This document shows, in pieces, positions 23,862-32,681 of a DNA stretch of 37,476 bases. A program made the translations under genes and the position numbers. The first letter of the stretch is position 1. Each line of letters starts with the position of its first letter. Source of the stretch: Christensenella sp. UBA767 (GTDB taxonomy: Bacteria; Bacillota; Clostridia; Christensenellales; CAG-917); contig DBJV01000087.1 of assembly GCA_002297185.1 (NCBI GenBank), forward strand, positions 1 through 37,476, in the 5' to 3' direction. The notes beneath the pieces are model-generated. The model made no database searches. It was given only the letters and a program-made list of their open reading frames with translations, and was not told the DNA's origin.

Positions 23862-24042
23862 ATTTCTTTCTCCCTTAGTATTATAAGGAAATATTAACAT
23901 AATTTGTGCGCCTTGGCAATACGTGTACAAAAACTTTTTGCACAAATGTAAGATATTTTTTATAAATAAGCCGCAATTGATGTCGTTTAGAAGGCGGAAA
24001 GGGTGGGAATAATTGAAAAATAGTACAAAAAGGAGATAATTT

Positions 24043-25299
24043 ATGTCATTCAATCCGTTTGAACAAAAACCCGAAAACGTCGAAAAGTTGTTTATCGACT
24101 GGAAAAACATGTATCCGCAAAGCTACTCAAAGCACGACGTGCATCCGTTTACGAAGTTGAGATGTATCCTCACCAACGGCGCGGAATACGAGGCGGTGTG
24201 GTTTTCGCATCAATTCTTCCGTCATTGCTCGGACAACGATTTGAGACGACAACTTGCGCTCGTTAGGCGCAGCGAACAGGCGCAGCAACATATGGGCGCA
24301 TGCCTAAAACCAAAGGACGAAACGGTGCTTGAAACTACGATAGGCTACGAGCAACTTGCCGTGGAACTTACCGCAATGCTTGCCATGCGAGAGCCTGACA
24401 AGCACGTAAAGGACGCGCTCGATTTTGCGCTGCTCGAGGACTTCGATCACTTGTATCGTTATTCTGATTTGCTTGATATGGAGCATGGCGTGCATGCGGA
24501 GGATCTCGTTGGCGAACTTACCGAAATTATGCCTGCTCGCCCGACGATTACGCACCATAGACACCCATACGACGAGGTGAAAAAGCCTATAAACGCAAAA
24601 AAAGCAAGCCCTATAACCAAACTGAACGTTGCCATAATCACGGCGGCGGAGCAGCAGACGATGAACTATTATATGAATCAAAGCGGCTTTTATACGAGCG
24701 ACCTCGGCAGGCGTTTGTATCAGGAAATCGGTATGGTTGAGGAGCAACACGTTTCGCAATACGGCTCTCTTCTCGACGTGAAAGAAGGTTGGCTGGAAGG
24801 TTGGCTCAATCACGAATACACCGAGTGCTACGTCTATTATTCTTGCTACAAAGACGAGACGGACAAGAACATCAAAAAGGTATGGGAAAGATGCCTTTTG
24901 CAAGAGATAGCGCACTTGCATATCGCTGCCGAGTGTCTCAAAAAGTACGGCAAAAAAGAATGGCAGGAAGTTATACCTTGCGGTGAGTTCCCCGAACTGC
25001 TCGCATTCAAATCCACAAAGGATTACGTGCGAAACGTCATCGAAAATACCGTGCAAAATACGGCGTGCAGAGAGGGGTATAAAAACGTGTGCGAGATGCC
25101 CGACGACGCAGACTTTTTCAAGTATCAAAAACTTGTCAACAACAACGTCAAGATGGTGCCGAGCCACAGCGTGATAGACGCACACATAGACAAAGTGGGC
25201 AAAGATTACCGCTATGAAAACGCACCCAATCCCATACCGTCCTTGCGCCAAAGAGACAAAGACAACGCGACTCTCGGAAGAGTGAAAAATTGTAAGTAA
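24043..25299 (+). CDS. Two-domain ferritin-like protein
   Basis: A 418-residue cytoplasmic protein that appears to hold two tandem four-helix ferritin-like domains. The second (about residues 190-302) carries a full diiron set: Glu203, Glu233 and His236 (ExxH), Glu261, and Glu288 with His291 (ExxH). The first (about 45-145) has Glu50, Glu78, Glu103 and Asp133/His136, but its first ExxH reads ExxQ, so its metal site may be altered or lost. The C-terminal 100 residues are unassigned. Oxidative stress defence or iron handling is plausible given the rubrerythrin in the window, but the reaction is unknown. AAAGGAG precedes the ATG. Confidence 0.72.
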   Translation: MSFNPFEQKPENVEKLFIDWKNMYPQSYSKHDVHPFTKLRCILTNGAEYEAVWFSHQFFRHCSDNDLRRQLALVRRSEQAQQHMGACLKPKDETVLETTIGYEQLAVELTAMLAMREPDKHVKDALDFALLEDFDHLYRYSDLLDMEHGVHAEDLVGELTEIMPARPTITHHRHPYDEVKKPINAKKASPITKLNVAIITAAEQQTMNYYMNQSGFYTSDLGRRLYQEIGMVEEQHVSQYGSLLDVKEGWLEGWLNHEYTECYVYYSCYKDETDKNIKKVWERCLLQEIAHLHIAAECLKKYGKKEWQEVIPCGEFPELLAFKSTKDYVRNVIENTVQNTACREGYKNVCEMPDDADFFKYQKLVNNNVKMVPSHSVIDAHIDKVGKDYRYENAPNPIPSLRQRDKDNATLGRVKNCK

Positions 25300-25363
25300 T
25301 CGCAAAACAAATACTTTATTTGCATAAAACTGCAATATAAACATCGTATTTTGTAATAACACC

Positions 25364-25392
25364 TAAACGCTCGTCTGATGACGGGCGTTTTT
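25364..25392 (+). terminator. Intrinsic terminator of ferritin-like gene
   Basis: AAACGCTCGTC, TGAT, GACGGGCGTTT, then T-run. It has one G-T wobble pair. Confidence 0.83.
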
Positions 25393-25412
25393 GCATAGTG
25401 TGATAAATTGAG

Positions 25413-25441
25413 TTGAAAAAGAGGGAAACGTTTGGTATAAT
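25413..25441 (+). promoter_or_regulatory. Sigma-A promoter of PH-domain gene
   Basis: TTGAAA (25413-25418), 17 bases, TATAAT (25436-25441), 17 bases before the start codon, so the leader is very short. Confidence 0.72.
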
Positions 25442-25458
25442 AATTGTAGGTGGTTATT

Positions 25459-26142
25459 ATGGAACTTAACGAAAAGTATTTTCAACCCAAAGACAGCGGT
25501 AGCGATATTGAGACGATAGAGCAGTCGCTTATGCCCGATGAAAAAATCCTTTGGCAAGGCAAACCGCAAAAGAAAGCGTTTGTTCTCAACAACGTTTTTA
25601 AGATGTTGCCCATTGCGCTTGTGTGGATTGTTTTCGACGTGTTTTTCATCGTTATGCTCGCAACGACGGCGGACGGTTTTCCTACCTCGATGATTGCGCC
25701 GATTTGCATATTCTTCGTATTGCATCTCGCGCCCGTGTGGATATGGATATACAAGAGCGTCACAGCAAGCAAACGCCACAAAAACACCGATTACGCATTT
25801 ACCGACAAGCGCATAATTATTCGCAAAGGCACTATTGCCGTTGACTTCAAGAGCATCGAATATAAAGACGTCGTTGCTGTCAATCTTCGTTACGGCGTTA
25901 TAGACCGTCTCGCCAAAGTCGGAGATATCTATATCACCGCCACCGGCAAAGCCTCCGTCCTCGAGGATCTTGAAAATCCCTCCCAAATCGTGAAAATTCT
26001 TCAAGACACTATCTCCCAAACCAAGCAGAACGTGTCCTTCACCGTGGGGGAGAAGGTTTCCTATGTTAAATGCAAGTATTGCGGATGCAAAAACAAGTCA
26101 AGTAATACCGTTTGTTCTTCATGCGGCGCGCCACTCGAATAA
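25459..26142 (+). CDS. PH-domain (YdbT-like) membrane protein with zinc ribbon
   Basis: A 227-residue membrane protein. Two hydrophobic helices lie around residues 48-72 and 76-97. They precede a bacterial PH-type domain (bPH2; YAFTDKRIIIRKGTIAVDFKSIEYKDV near 111-137) facing the cytoplasm. A C-terminal zinc ribbon has two CxxC pairs (CKYC, CSSC). The role is unknown; relatives are often linked to membrane stress. ATG 25459 with AGGTGG just upstream is chosen over a GTG at 25450. The last codons overlap the left arm of a 130-bp inverted repeat. Confidence 0.83.
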   Translation: MELNEKYFQPKDSGSDIETIEQSLMPDEKILWQGKPQKKAFVLNNVFKMLPIALVWIVFDVFFIVMLATTADGFPTSMIAPICIFFVLHLAPVWIWIYKSVTASKRHKNTDYAFTDKRIIIRKGTIAVDFKSIEYKDVVAVNLRYGVIDRLAKVGDIYITATGKASVLEDLENPSQIVKILQDTISQTKQNVSFTVGEKVSYVKCKYCGCKNKSSNTVCSSCGAPLE

Positions 26143-26266
26143 AGCGCCCAAACAGCGACTAACTTTGTCAGCACCCCGAGTTTCGCAAATCACGTACGTT
26201 TTAGTACGTTGGGTTTGCGCTCCTCGGGGTGCTTTCGCGTTATTCATCTGTTTGGACGCTTTATTC
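26137..26266. repeat. 130-bp nested inverted repeat (MITE-like or structured RNA)
   Basis: The outer 19-base arms (26137-26155 and 26248-26266) pair with one mismatch. The next pair, AGCACCCCGAG (26170-26180) and CTCGGGGTGCT (26223-26233), is perfect. Inner pairs are GCAAATC with GGTTTGC, and ACGTAC with GTACGT around GTTTTA. The whole folds as one long interrupted hairpin. It overlaps the last codons of the PH-domain gene. No clear target-site duplication or T-run is present. Confidence 0.8.
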
Positions 26267-26318
26267 ACATAGAGAGTATTCTAGACGTTATTTCCATGCT
26301 TAATGAAAAGTGGAATAT

Positions 26319-26363
26319 TCCATATTCGCTACGCTGGATTCCCACGCTACGCTCGGAATGACA
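26319..26363. repeat. Dispersed repeat fragment
   Basis: It contains TATTCGCTACGCTGGATTCC and continues to GCTCGGAATGACA. The inverted form is at 10455-10494. Confidence 0.6.
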
Positions 26364-26399
26364 AAAGGGTGGGACACCCACACCCGAACAGTATAAGGC

Positions 26400-26446
26400 A
26401 TCGGATATTCCAAAATTATTAATTATTAACTATTAATTATTAATTC
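26400..26446. repeat. AT-rich dispersed repeat, copy 3
   Basis: It starts with ATCGGATATTCC where copy 1 has the GC hairpin inserted, then has the ATTATTAATT-type tail. The hairpin itself is missing here. Confidence 0.7.
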
Positions 26447-26475
26447 CTTAAAATTCACTATGGACATTTGGGCGG

Positions 26476-26500
26476 ATATCAAATACAATATATTTGATAT
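26476..26500. promoter_or_regulatory. Perfect inverted repeat upstream of GH3 gene
   Basis: ATATCAAATA (26476-26485) and TATTTGATAT (26491-26500) are perfect 10-bp arms around CAATA. It lies about 47 bases before the GH3 start, where an operator would control transcription. No regulator gene is adjacent. Confidence 0.6.
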
Positions 26501-26547
26501 ATCGTTGAAATTGCAGGGCGAGGGGCTTTGCAAGAGGGTTGATAAAA

Positions 26548-29085
26548 ATGAGTTTGATTTCAAAAATAGTCAATTTGTTCTCGCCGACCGCACAAAAGAC
26601 GGGGGCAGGGGACAACAATAAAATGGCGGTTACGTCAAAGCCGATGAGAGATACTGCTCGCGCGCTTGCGGCGGAGGGTATCGTATTGCTCAAAAACGAG
26701 GGCGTTTTGCCAATAAAAGAGAGCGACGAAGTGGCTGTGTTCGGGCGCACGCAATACAATTATTTTTGCGTGGGTTACGGCTCGGGCGGCGACGTGAAAG
26801 CGCCCTACAAAATGAGTTTTGCGGACGGACTTAAGGTTTGCGACAAGATAAAGGTAAACGAGTATCTTGACAAGATTTATGCCGAGTGGTGCGAAAAGCA
26901 CGTTCCCGACGAGGGATTTTGGGGGCATTGGCCGTTTTGTTTTGAGGAAATGCCGCTAACTTCCGATATCGTCCAAAAGGCAAGAGAGACGAGCAATATC
27001 GCAATCGTCGTGATTGGCAGAGCCGCTGGCGAGGACAGAGAGCAAAAGTTGAAGGGCGGAAGTTTTCTTCTCAGCGACGACGAGCTTAAGATGATTGACC
27101 TTGTGCGCAAATACTTTGAAAAGGTGGTGCTTGTTCTCGACACGGGCAACGTCATCGAATTTGACGATATAGAAATATTCGGAGACGATATATCCGCCGT
27201 GGTGCTTGCTTGGCAGGGCGGTATGGAAAGCGGAAACGCGCTTTGCGACGTGCTTTGCGGAAAGGTCAATCCCTCGGGAAGGCTTACGGACAGCATTGCG
27301 AGAAGGTATATTTTCTATCCGTCGGCAAGCGAGTTCGGACACAAAAAATACAACAATTACGTTGAAGATATATTCGTCGGATACAGATATTTTGAGTCCT
27401 TTGCGAAAAACGAAGTGTTGTATCCCTTCGGCTTTGGACTCTCATATACGACTTTCGATATAAGCGCAACTCTCGAAAAAGTGGCGGACGGAGTGAAGAT
27501 TGTCGCAACCGTAAAAAACGTGGGTAGCGTTGCAGGAAAAACCGTCGTGCAAGCGTACGTGCGCGCGCCGCAAAACGTTATGGTCAAACCTACAAGAGAA
27601 CTAAAAACGTTTGCAAAAACCAAACTTCTCGAACCAAACGAAGAGCAGACGATTGAGATGTGTATAGACGAGTACGCCTTGTCATCTTACGACGACGAGG
27701 GGCTTACGGGGTACAAAGCGTGCTGGGTGATGGAGGACGGCGAATACGAATTTTTTGTCGGCGAAAACGTGCGAGACGCAGCGAGTATAGGCAGTGTGCG
27801 CTTTGATAAAAAGGCAACCAAAGAATGCCACACGGCGTGTGCGCCAAAATACGATTTGACGGTGCTTGAGAGTTATGACAGCCTCCTCAACAGCGCGGAA
27901 GATTATGCGCAACTGATGAAGTATAACACGCTTGCGGACTTCCAATCCGACGTGTATAAAATGGACGCAGACGACGCCGAAGTGTACCTCAACAAGTTTG
28001 AAAATATGATAAAGGCGCATGAGTGGAAATGCACTCAAAAGCATGCGCAAACGGGCTATCTCAAAGAGCGTATAGAACGCAATATGCCGACGGAGATTGC
28101 GCAAAACAAGGACTTAAAGATATCGTTTGATGACGTTAAACGTGGGATTGTGACGGTTGACGAGTTTATATCCACGCTGTCGGACGAGGACTTGGAGACG
28201 CTTTGCCACGGCGATTTGAGAATGAACAGTTCGCTCGGGGCGAAAGGAAATGCAGGCGCGTTCGGCGGTATAAGCGACAGTCTCAAAACAAAGGGCGTGC
28301 CGTGCGCAATCACTACGGACGGACCTAGTGGAATAAGGCTTTGCGCAAAGGCGTCGTTGCTGCCTTGCGGCAGCGCGATTGCGTCGTCTTGGAATGAGGA
28401 ACTTGCTCAAAAGTTGTATTCGCTCGTCGCGCTCGAAATGAAAGAAAAGGGTTCGGATGTGCTTTTGGCACCCGGGATAAACATACATCGCAACGTGCTT
28501 TGCGGAAGAAACTTCGAATACTTGTCGGAAGATCCATATCTTACGGGCAAGATGGCAAGCGCAATCGTGAGAGGCATACAAGCGGAGGGCGGAGCGAGTT
28601 GCGTAAAGCATTTTGCTTGCAACAATCAAGAGAAGGCACGATATATAAATGATTCGCGCGTGAGCGAGCGCGCGCTGCGCGAGATATACCTCAAAGGATT
28701 TGAAATCTGCGTGAAAGAGGCAAATCCCAAAGCGATTATGACTTCCTACAACAAAATTAACGGGGTGTATTCCTACCATAATTACGACCTTTGCACGACT
28801 ATTTTGCGAGGCGAGTGGGGATATAAGAATCTCGTTATGACAGACTGGTGGACGAGGAAGGCAAAGAATCCCGACTTCAAGGGGGTTGACGACAATGCGT
28901 ACAGGGTGCGCGCGCAGGTGGACGTGCTTATGCCCGGCGGCTCGAGAGTGAGAGGCAAGTACGACGGCTCGACGCTCAAATCGCTAAAGAGGGGCGGACT
29001 TAAACGCGCGGAACTGCAACGTACCGCAAGAAACGTGCTTAACTTCCTTTTGAGCATCGACAAGAGTGAGGGCGAAGAGGAATAA
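26548..29085 (+). CDS. GH3 beta-glucosidase with reversed domain order
   Basis: Predicted cytoplasmic enzyme releasing glucose or other sugars from beta-glycosides. The usual GH3 order is swapped. The alpha/beta C-domain comes first (about 30-260), then a fibronectin III-like domain (about 295-400). The catalytic barrel is last (about 540-790), with nucleophile Asp766 in VMTDWW and the KHFACNN substrate loop. This reversed plan is known from some rumen and gut Firmicutes glucosidases. There are 845 residues from ATG 26548; a TTG at 26539 in frame is possible and the ribosome site is weak for both. No signal peptide is seen. A perfect inverted repeat upstream suggests regulation. Confidence 0.9.
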   Translation: MSLISKIVNLFSPTAQKTGAGDNNKMAVTSKPMRDTARALAAEGIVLLKNEGVLPIKESDEVAVFGRTQYNYFCVGYGSGGDVKAPYKMSFADGLKVCDKIKVNEYLDKIYAEWCEKHVPDEGFWGHWPFCFEEMPLTSDIVQKARETSNIAIVVIGRAAGEDREQKLKGGSFLLSDDELKMIDLVRKYFEKVVLVLDTGNVIEFDDIEIFGDDISAVVLAWQGGMESGNALCDVLCGKVNPSGRLTDSIARRYIFYPSASEFGHKKYNNYVEDIFVGYRYFESFAKNEVLYPFGFGLSYTTFDISATLEKVADGVKIVATVKNVGSVAGKTVVQAYVRAPQNVMVKPTRELKTFAKTKLLEPNEEQTIEMCIDEYALSSYDDEGLTGYKACWVMEDGEYEFFVGENVRDAASIGSVRFDKKATKECHTACAPKYDLTVLESYDSLLNSAEDYAQLMKYNTLADFQSDVYKMDADDAEVYLNKFENMIKAHEWKCTQKHAQTGYLKERIERNMPTEIAQNKDLKISFDDVKRGIVTVDEFISTLSDEDLETLCHGDLRMNSSLGAKGNAGAFGGISDSLKTKGVPCAITTDGPSGIRLCAKASLLPCGSAIASSWNEELAQKLYSLVALEMKEKGSDVLLAPGINIHRNVLCGRNFEYLSEDPYLTGKMASAIVRGIQAEGGASCVKHFACNNQEKARYINDSRVSERALREIYLKGFEICVKEANPKAIMTSYNKINGVYSYHNYDLCTTILRGEWGYKNLVMTDWWTRKAKNPDFKGVDDNAYRVRAQVDVLMPGGSRVRGKYDGSTLKSLKRGGLKRAELQRTARNVLNFLLSIDKSEGEEE

Positions 29086-29170
29086 AGACAAAGAATACAA
29101 TAATCATACAACTACGATAAATTGTCTTGAAATTTGTATGTTTTTTCCTGAAAATATACGTGCAAACGGC

Positions 29171-29199
29171 TTGACACGAAATGCGTGTGTAGATATAAT
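29171..29199 (+). promoter_or_regulatory. Strong sigma-A promoter of adhE operon
   Basis: TTGACA (29171-29176), 17 bases, TATAAT (29194-29199): a consensus promoter about 87 bases before the adhE start. Confidence 0.88.
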
Positions 29200-29203
29200 T
29201 ATA

Positions 29204-29221
29204 TCGATAAATAGTTATCGA
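29204..29221. promoter_or_regulatory. Rex-like operator downstream of the adhE -10 box
   Basis: TCGATAA-ATAG-TTATCGA is a perfect 7-4-7 inverted repeat, the same geometry as Rex sites (TTGTTAA-N4-TTAACAA), matching 5 of 7 bases per arm. It begins 5 bases after the -10 box, where binding would block initiation. A further half-site, CGATAA, lies at 29241-29246. Rex is the NADH-responsive repressor of adhE in many Clostridia; here it is inferred only from the site. Confidence 0.6.
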
Positions 29222-29285
29222 ATATTTAACCTAAAATAATCGATAACTCAAAAATTTGACAAACACGTATAGGAGAGAACAAGAA

Positions 29286-31901
29286 ATGGAAGCAAGAAAC
29301 CGTATTGTTGACGGAGTCGAAAAACTCGAAGAGGCTATCGCAGCCGTGCGCAAAGCTCAAAGAGAATATGCGACCTACACGCAAGAGCAAGTGGATAAAA
29401 TCTTTTTTGCAGCTGCAACCGCGGCAAACAAAATGAGAATACCTCTTGCAAAACTCGCAGTCGAAGAGACGGGCATGGGCATCGTCGAGGACAAGGTTAT
29501 CAAAAACCACTATGCGTCCGAATATATCTACAATGCCTACAAGAACACCAAGACTTGCGGAATAATCGAAGAGGACAAGGCTTACGGCACTATCAAGATC
29601 GCAGAGCCTCTCGGAATTATCGGCGCGGTTATCCCCACAACGAACCCGACCTCTACCGCAATCTTTAAGACGCTCATTGCTCTTAAGACGAGAAACGGCA
29701 TCATCATCAGCCCGCACCCCAGAGCGAAGAAATCCACCATTGCGGCGGCAAAAGTCGTACTCGAGGCGGCAGTTGAGGCAGGCGCACCCGAAAACATCAT
29801 TGATTGGATTGATATCCCCAGCCTCGAAATGACAAACCTTCTTATGAAAGAGTCGGATATCATTTTGGCAACGGGCGGTCCCGGTATGGTCAAAGCGGCG
29901 TATTCCAGCGGAAAGCCGGCACTCGGCGTTGGCGCAGGCAATACTCCTGCAATCATCGACGATACGGCAGACGTGGTGCTTGCGGTGAACTCCATTATCC
30001 ACTCCAAGACGTTTGACAACGGTATGATTTGCGCAAGCGAACAATCCGTTATCGTACTTGACAATGTATATAAAGCGGCAAAGAAAGAATTTGCAGACAG
30101 AGGTTGCTACTTCCTCAATCCCGAAGAGACGGAGAAGGTGCGTAAGACAATCCTCATCAACGGCGCACTCAATGCAAAAATCGTCGGACAAAAGCCCGTT
30201 ACGATTGCGAAACTTGCAGGATTCGACGTGCCGGAAAAAACGAAAATCCTTATCGGCGAAGTGGAAAGCGTCGATATCAGCGAAGAATTCGCACACGAAA
30301 AACTCTCACCGGTGCTTGCGATGTACAAAGCCAAAGACATTCAGGACGCATTCAATAAAGCAGAGCGTCTCGTTGCCGACGGCGGATACGGACATACGTC
30401 CTCTATTTATCTCAACGCCGTGACCGAAAGAGCAAAAATCGACGAATTTGCGTCAAGAATGAAAACTTGCCGTATCCTCGTCAACACTCCGTCCTCACAA
30501 GGCGGTATCGGAGACTTGTACAACTTCAAACTTACGCCGTCGCTCACGCTCGGCTGCGGTTCGTGGGGTGGTAACTCCGTATCCGAAAACGTCGGCGTCA
30601 AACATTTGCTCAATATCAAAACGGTTGCCCAAAGGAGAGAAAATATGCTATGGTTCAGAGCGCCTCAAAAGGTGTATATGAAGAAGGGTTGCTTGCCCGT
30701 TGCTCTTGACGAACTCAAACACGTTATGGGCAAAAAGAAAGCGTTTATCGTTACAGACAGTTTCTTGTATAACAACGGATATACAAAGCCCATCACGGAC
30801 AAACTCGACGAAATGGGCATCCAACACACCACGTTCTTTGACGTCGCTCCCGACCCGACGCTTGCTTGCGCAAAAGAAGGCGCAGCACAAATGGCGGCGT
30901 TCAAGCCCGATTGCATCATCGCACTCGGCGGCGGCAGCGCAATGGACGCAGGTAAGATTATGTGGGTGATGTACGAACATCCCGAAGTTGACTTCCTCGA
31001 TATGGCAATGCGCTTTATGGATATCAGAAAGCGTGTTTATACCTTCCCCAAGATGGGCGAGAAAGCGTACTTCATCGCAATCCCGACTTCTGCAGGTACA
31101 GGCTCCGAAGTTACTCCGTTTGCGGTTATCACGGACGAGAAAACGGGCGTTAAGTATCCGCTTGCGGACTACGAACTCTTGCCGAACATGGCAATCATCG
31201 ACGCAGACTTCCATATGAGCGCACCGAAAGGTCTTACGGCAGCCAGCGGTATCGACGCAGTTACGCACGACCTCGAGGCAATTGCGGCAATGCTCGCAAC
31301 GGACTATACGGACGGTCTTGCAATGCGTTCGCTCAAGATGATATTCGAATACTTGCCCAGAGCTTACGACAACGGTCCCAACGACCCCGTCGCAAGAGAG
31401 AAAATGGCAAATGCGGCAACTATGGCAGGTATGGCGTTTGCAAACGCATTCCTCGGCGTATGCCACTCTATGGCACACAAACTCGGTGCGTTCCATCACC
31501 TTCCGCACGGCGTAGCCAATGCGCTTATGATTGACGAAGTGTTGCGCTTTAACGCTTGCGAAACTCCCGTCAAGATGGGTACTTTCCCGCAATACGGATA
31601 TCCGCACACGCTCGCAAGATACGCAGAAGTTGCAGATTATCTCGGAATCAAAGGCAAGAACGACAACGAAAAACTTGAAAACCTTATCAAAGCCATCGAC
31701 GAATTGAAGGCAAGAGTTGGTATCAAGCCGACCATCAGAGATTACGTCCCCGACGAACAAGACTTCCTCAATCGTCTCGACGCTATGGTGGAGCAAGCCT
31801 TTGACGATCAATGCACGGGCGCAAACCCGAGATATCCGCTTATGAGCGAAATCAAACAAATGTATCTCAACGCCTACTACGGCACACATACAGAGGTATA
31901 A
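29286..31901 (+). CDS. adhE: Bifunctional acetaldehyde-CoA/alcohol dehydrogenase AdhE
   Basis: Converts acetyl-CoA to acetaldehyde and then ethanol, regenerating two NAD+. The N-terminal aldehyde dehydrogenase half carries catalytic Cys249 in GMICASEQS. The C-terminal iron-dependent alcohol dehydrogenase half has the metal-ligand region HDLEA and AHKLGAFHHLPHG. At 871 residues it is close to E. coli AdhE (891). ATG 29286 (MEAR) with AGGAGAG about 9 bases upstream is preferred to a TTG at 29256. It is first in an operon with the APH-fold kinase gene 10 bases downstream and the redox-sensor genes beyond. Promoter and Rex-like site lie upstream. Confidence 0.96.
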   Translation: MEARNRIVDGVEKLEEAIAAVRKAQREYATYTQEQVDKIFFAAATAANKMRIPLAKLAVEETGMGIVEDKVIKNHYASEYIYNAYKNTKTCGIIEEDKAYGTIKIAEPLGIIGAVIPTTNPTSTAIFKTLIALKTRNGIIISPHPRAKKSTIAAAKVVLEAAVEAGAPENIIDWIDIPSLEMTNLLMKESDIILATGGPGMVKAAYSSGKPALGVGAGNTPAIIDDTADVVLAVNSIIHSKTFDNGMICASEQSVIVLDNVYKAAKKEFADRGCYFLNPEETEKVRKTILINGALNAKIVGQKPVTIAKLAGFDVPEKTKILIGEVESVDISEEFAHEKLSPVLAMYKAKDIQDAFNKAERLVADGGYGHTSSIYLNAVTERAKIDEFASRMKTCRILVNTPSSQGGIGDLYNFKLTPSLTLGCGSWGGNSVSENVGVKHLLNIKTVAQRRENMLWFRAPQKVYMKKGCLPVALDELKHVMGKKKAFIVTDSFLYNNGYTKPITDKLDEMGIQHTTFFDVAPDPTLACAKEGAAQMAAFKPDCIIALGGGSAMDAGKIMWVMYEHPEVDFLDMAMRFMDIRKRVYTFPKMGEKAYFIAIPTSAGTGSEVTPFAVITDEKTGVKYPLADYELLPNMAIIDADFHMSAPKGLTAASGIDAVTHDLEAIAAMLATDYTDGLAMRSLKMIFEYLPRAYDNGPNDPVAREKMANAATMAGMAFANAFLGVCHSMAHKLGAFHHLPHGVANALMIDEVLRFNACETPVKMGTFPQYGYPHTLARYAEVADYLGIKGKNDNEKLENLIKAIDELKARVGIKPTIRDYVPDEQDFLNRLDAMVEQAFDDQCTGANPRYPLMSEIKQMYLNAYYGTHTEV

Positions 31902-31911
31902 GGAGGAGAAT

Positions 31912-32661
31912 ATGAATCTCGACAGAATTATTGCCGTGAGAACCAACAAGACCGTTTATCGCGACGGCGAGCATTGCGTAAAGGTGTTCGACGAGGATTT
32001 TTCCAAAGTCGATGTCCTTAACGAGGCTCTTAACCAAGCGAGAGTGGAAGAGACGGGACTCAACGTGCCTAAAATCATCGAAGTTACCAAAGTCAACGGC
32101 AAATGGGCTATCGTATCCGAGTTTATCGGCGGAAAGACGCTCGACAGACTTATGAAAGACAACCCTGAAAAGAAAGACGAGTATCTTGAAAGATTCGTGG
32201 ATTTGCAAATAGAAGTGCAATCCAAAAAATGCCCGTTGCTTACCAAACTTCGCGACAAGATGAACAGAAAAATCAACTTGACGAATTTGGACGACAGCAT
32301 TAAATACGAGTTGCACACTCGCCTCGAGGGTATGCCAAAGCACGACAAGTTGTGCCACGGCGACTTCAACCCGTCCAATATCATTATCACGGGCGACGAC
32401 GAGGCTTACGTCATCGACTGGTCGCACGCAACTCAAGGCAATGCGTCTGCGGACGTTGCGAGAACTTATATGCTTTTCTGGCTTGACGGCGAAATCGATA
32501 TGGCTGAAAAATATCTCGATTTGTTCTGCAAAAAGAGCGGAACGGACAAGAGATATGTCCAAAAATGGATGCCTATCGTTGCGGCGTCGCAATCGGTAAA
32601 AGGTCACGAAAAAGAAAGAGAATTCCTTATGTCTTGGATTGACGTGGCGGAGTTCCAATAA
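31912..32661 (+). CDS. Aminoglycoside-phosphotransferase-fold kinase
   Basis: Small-molecule or protein kinase of the APH/choline kinase fold, 249 residues. The catalytic loop HGDFNPSN (149-156) has Asp151 as base, and IDWSHA at 168-173 holds the metal-binding Asp169. A candidate ATP lysine is Lys24. The substrate is unknown, and antibiotic resistance is unlikely given this context. A strong AGGAGG site precedes it, 10 bases after adhE. It lies 20 bases before the 2Fe-2S proteins, so it may belong to the sensing unit with the downstream PP2C phosphatase (inference). Confidence 0.85.
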   Translation: MNLDRIIAVRTNKTVYRDGEHCVKVFDEDFSKVDVLNEALNQARVEETGLNVPKIIEVTKVNGKWAIVSEFIGGKTLDRLMKDNPEKKDEYLERFVDLQIEVQSKKCPLLTKLRDKMNRKINLTNLDDSIKYELHTRLEGMPKHDKLCHGDFNPSNIIITGDDEAYVIDWSHATQGNASADVARTYMLFWLDGEIDMAEKYLDLFCKKSGTDKRYVQKWMPIVAASQSVKGHEKEREFLMSWIDVAEFQ

Positions 32662-32681
32662 TAAACGAGAGGGAATAAATT

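Noticed and set aside
29226..30296. Long minus-strand ORF opposite adhE (also 30648-31949)
   Set aside because: Shadow frames of a clear, highly conserved adhE gene.
31912..32661. Aminoglycoside resistance gene
   Set aside because: The APH fold is shared by many kinases, and the operon context is fermentation and redox sensing.
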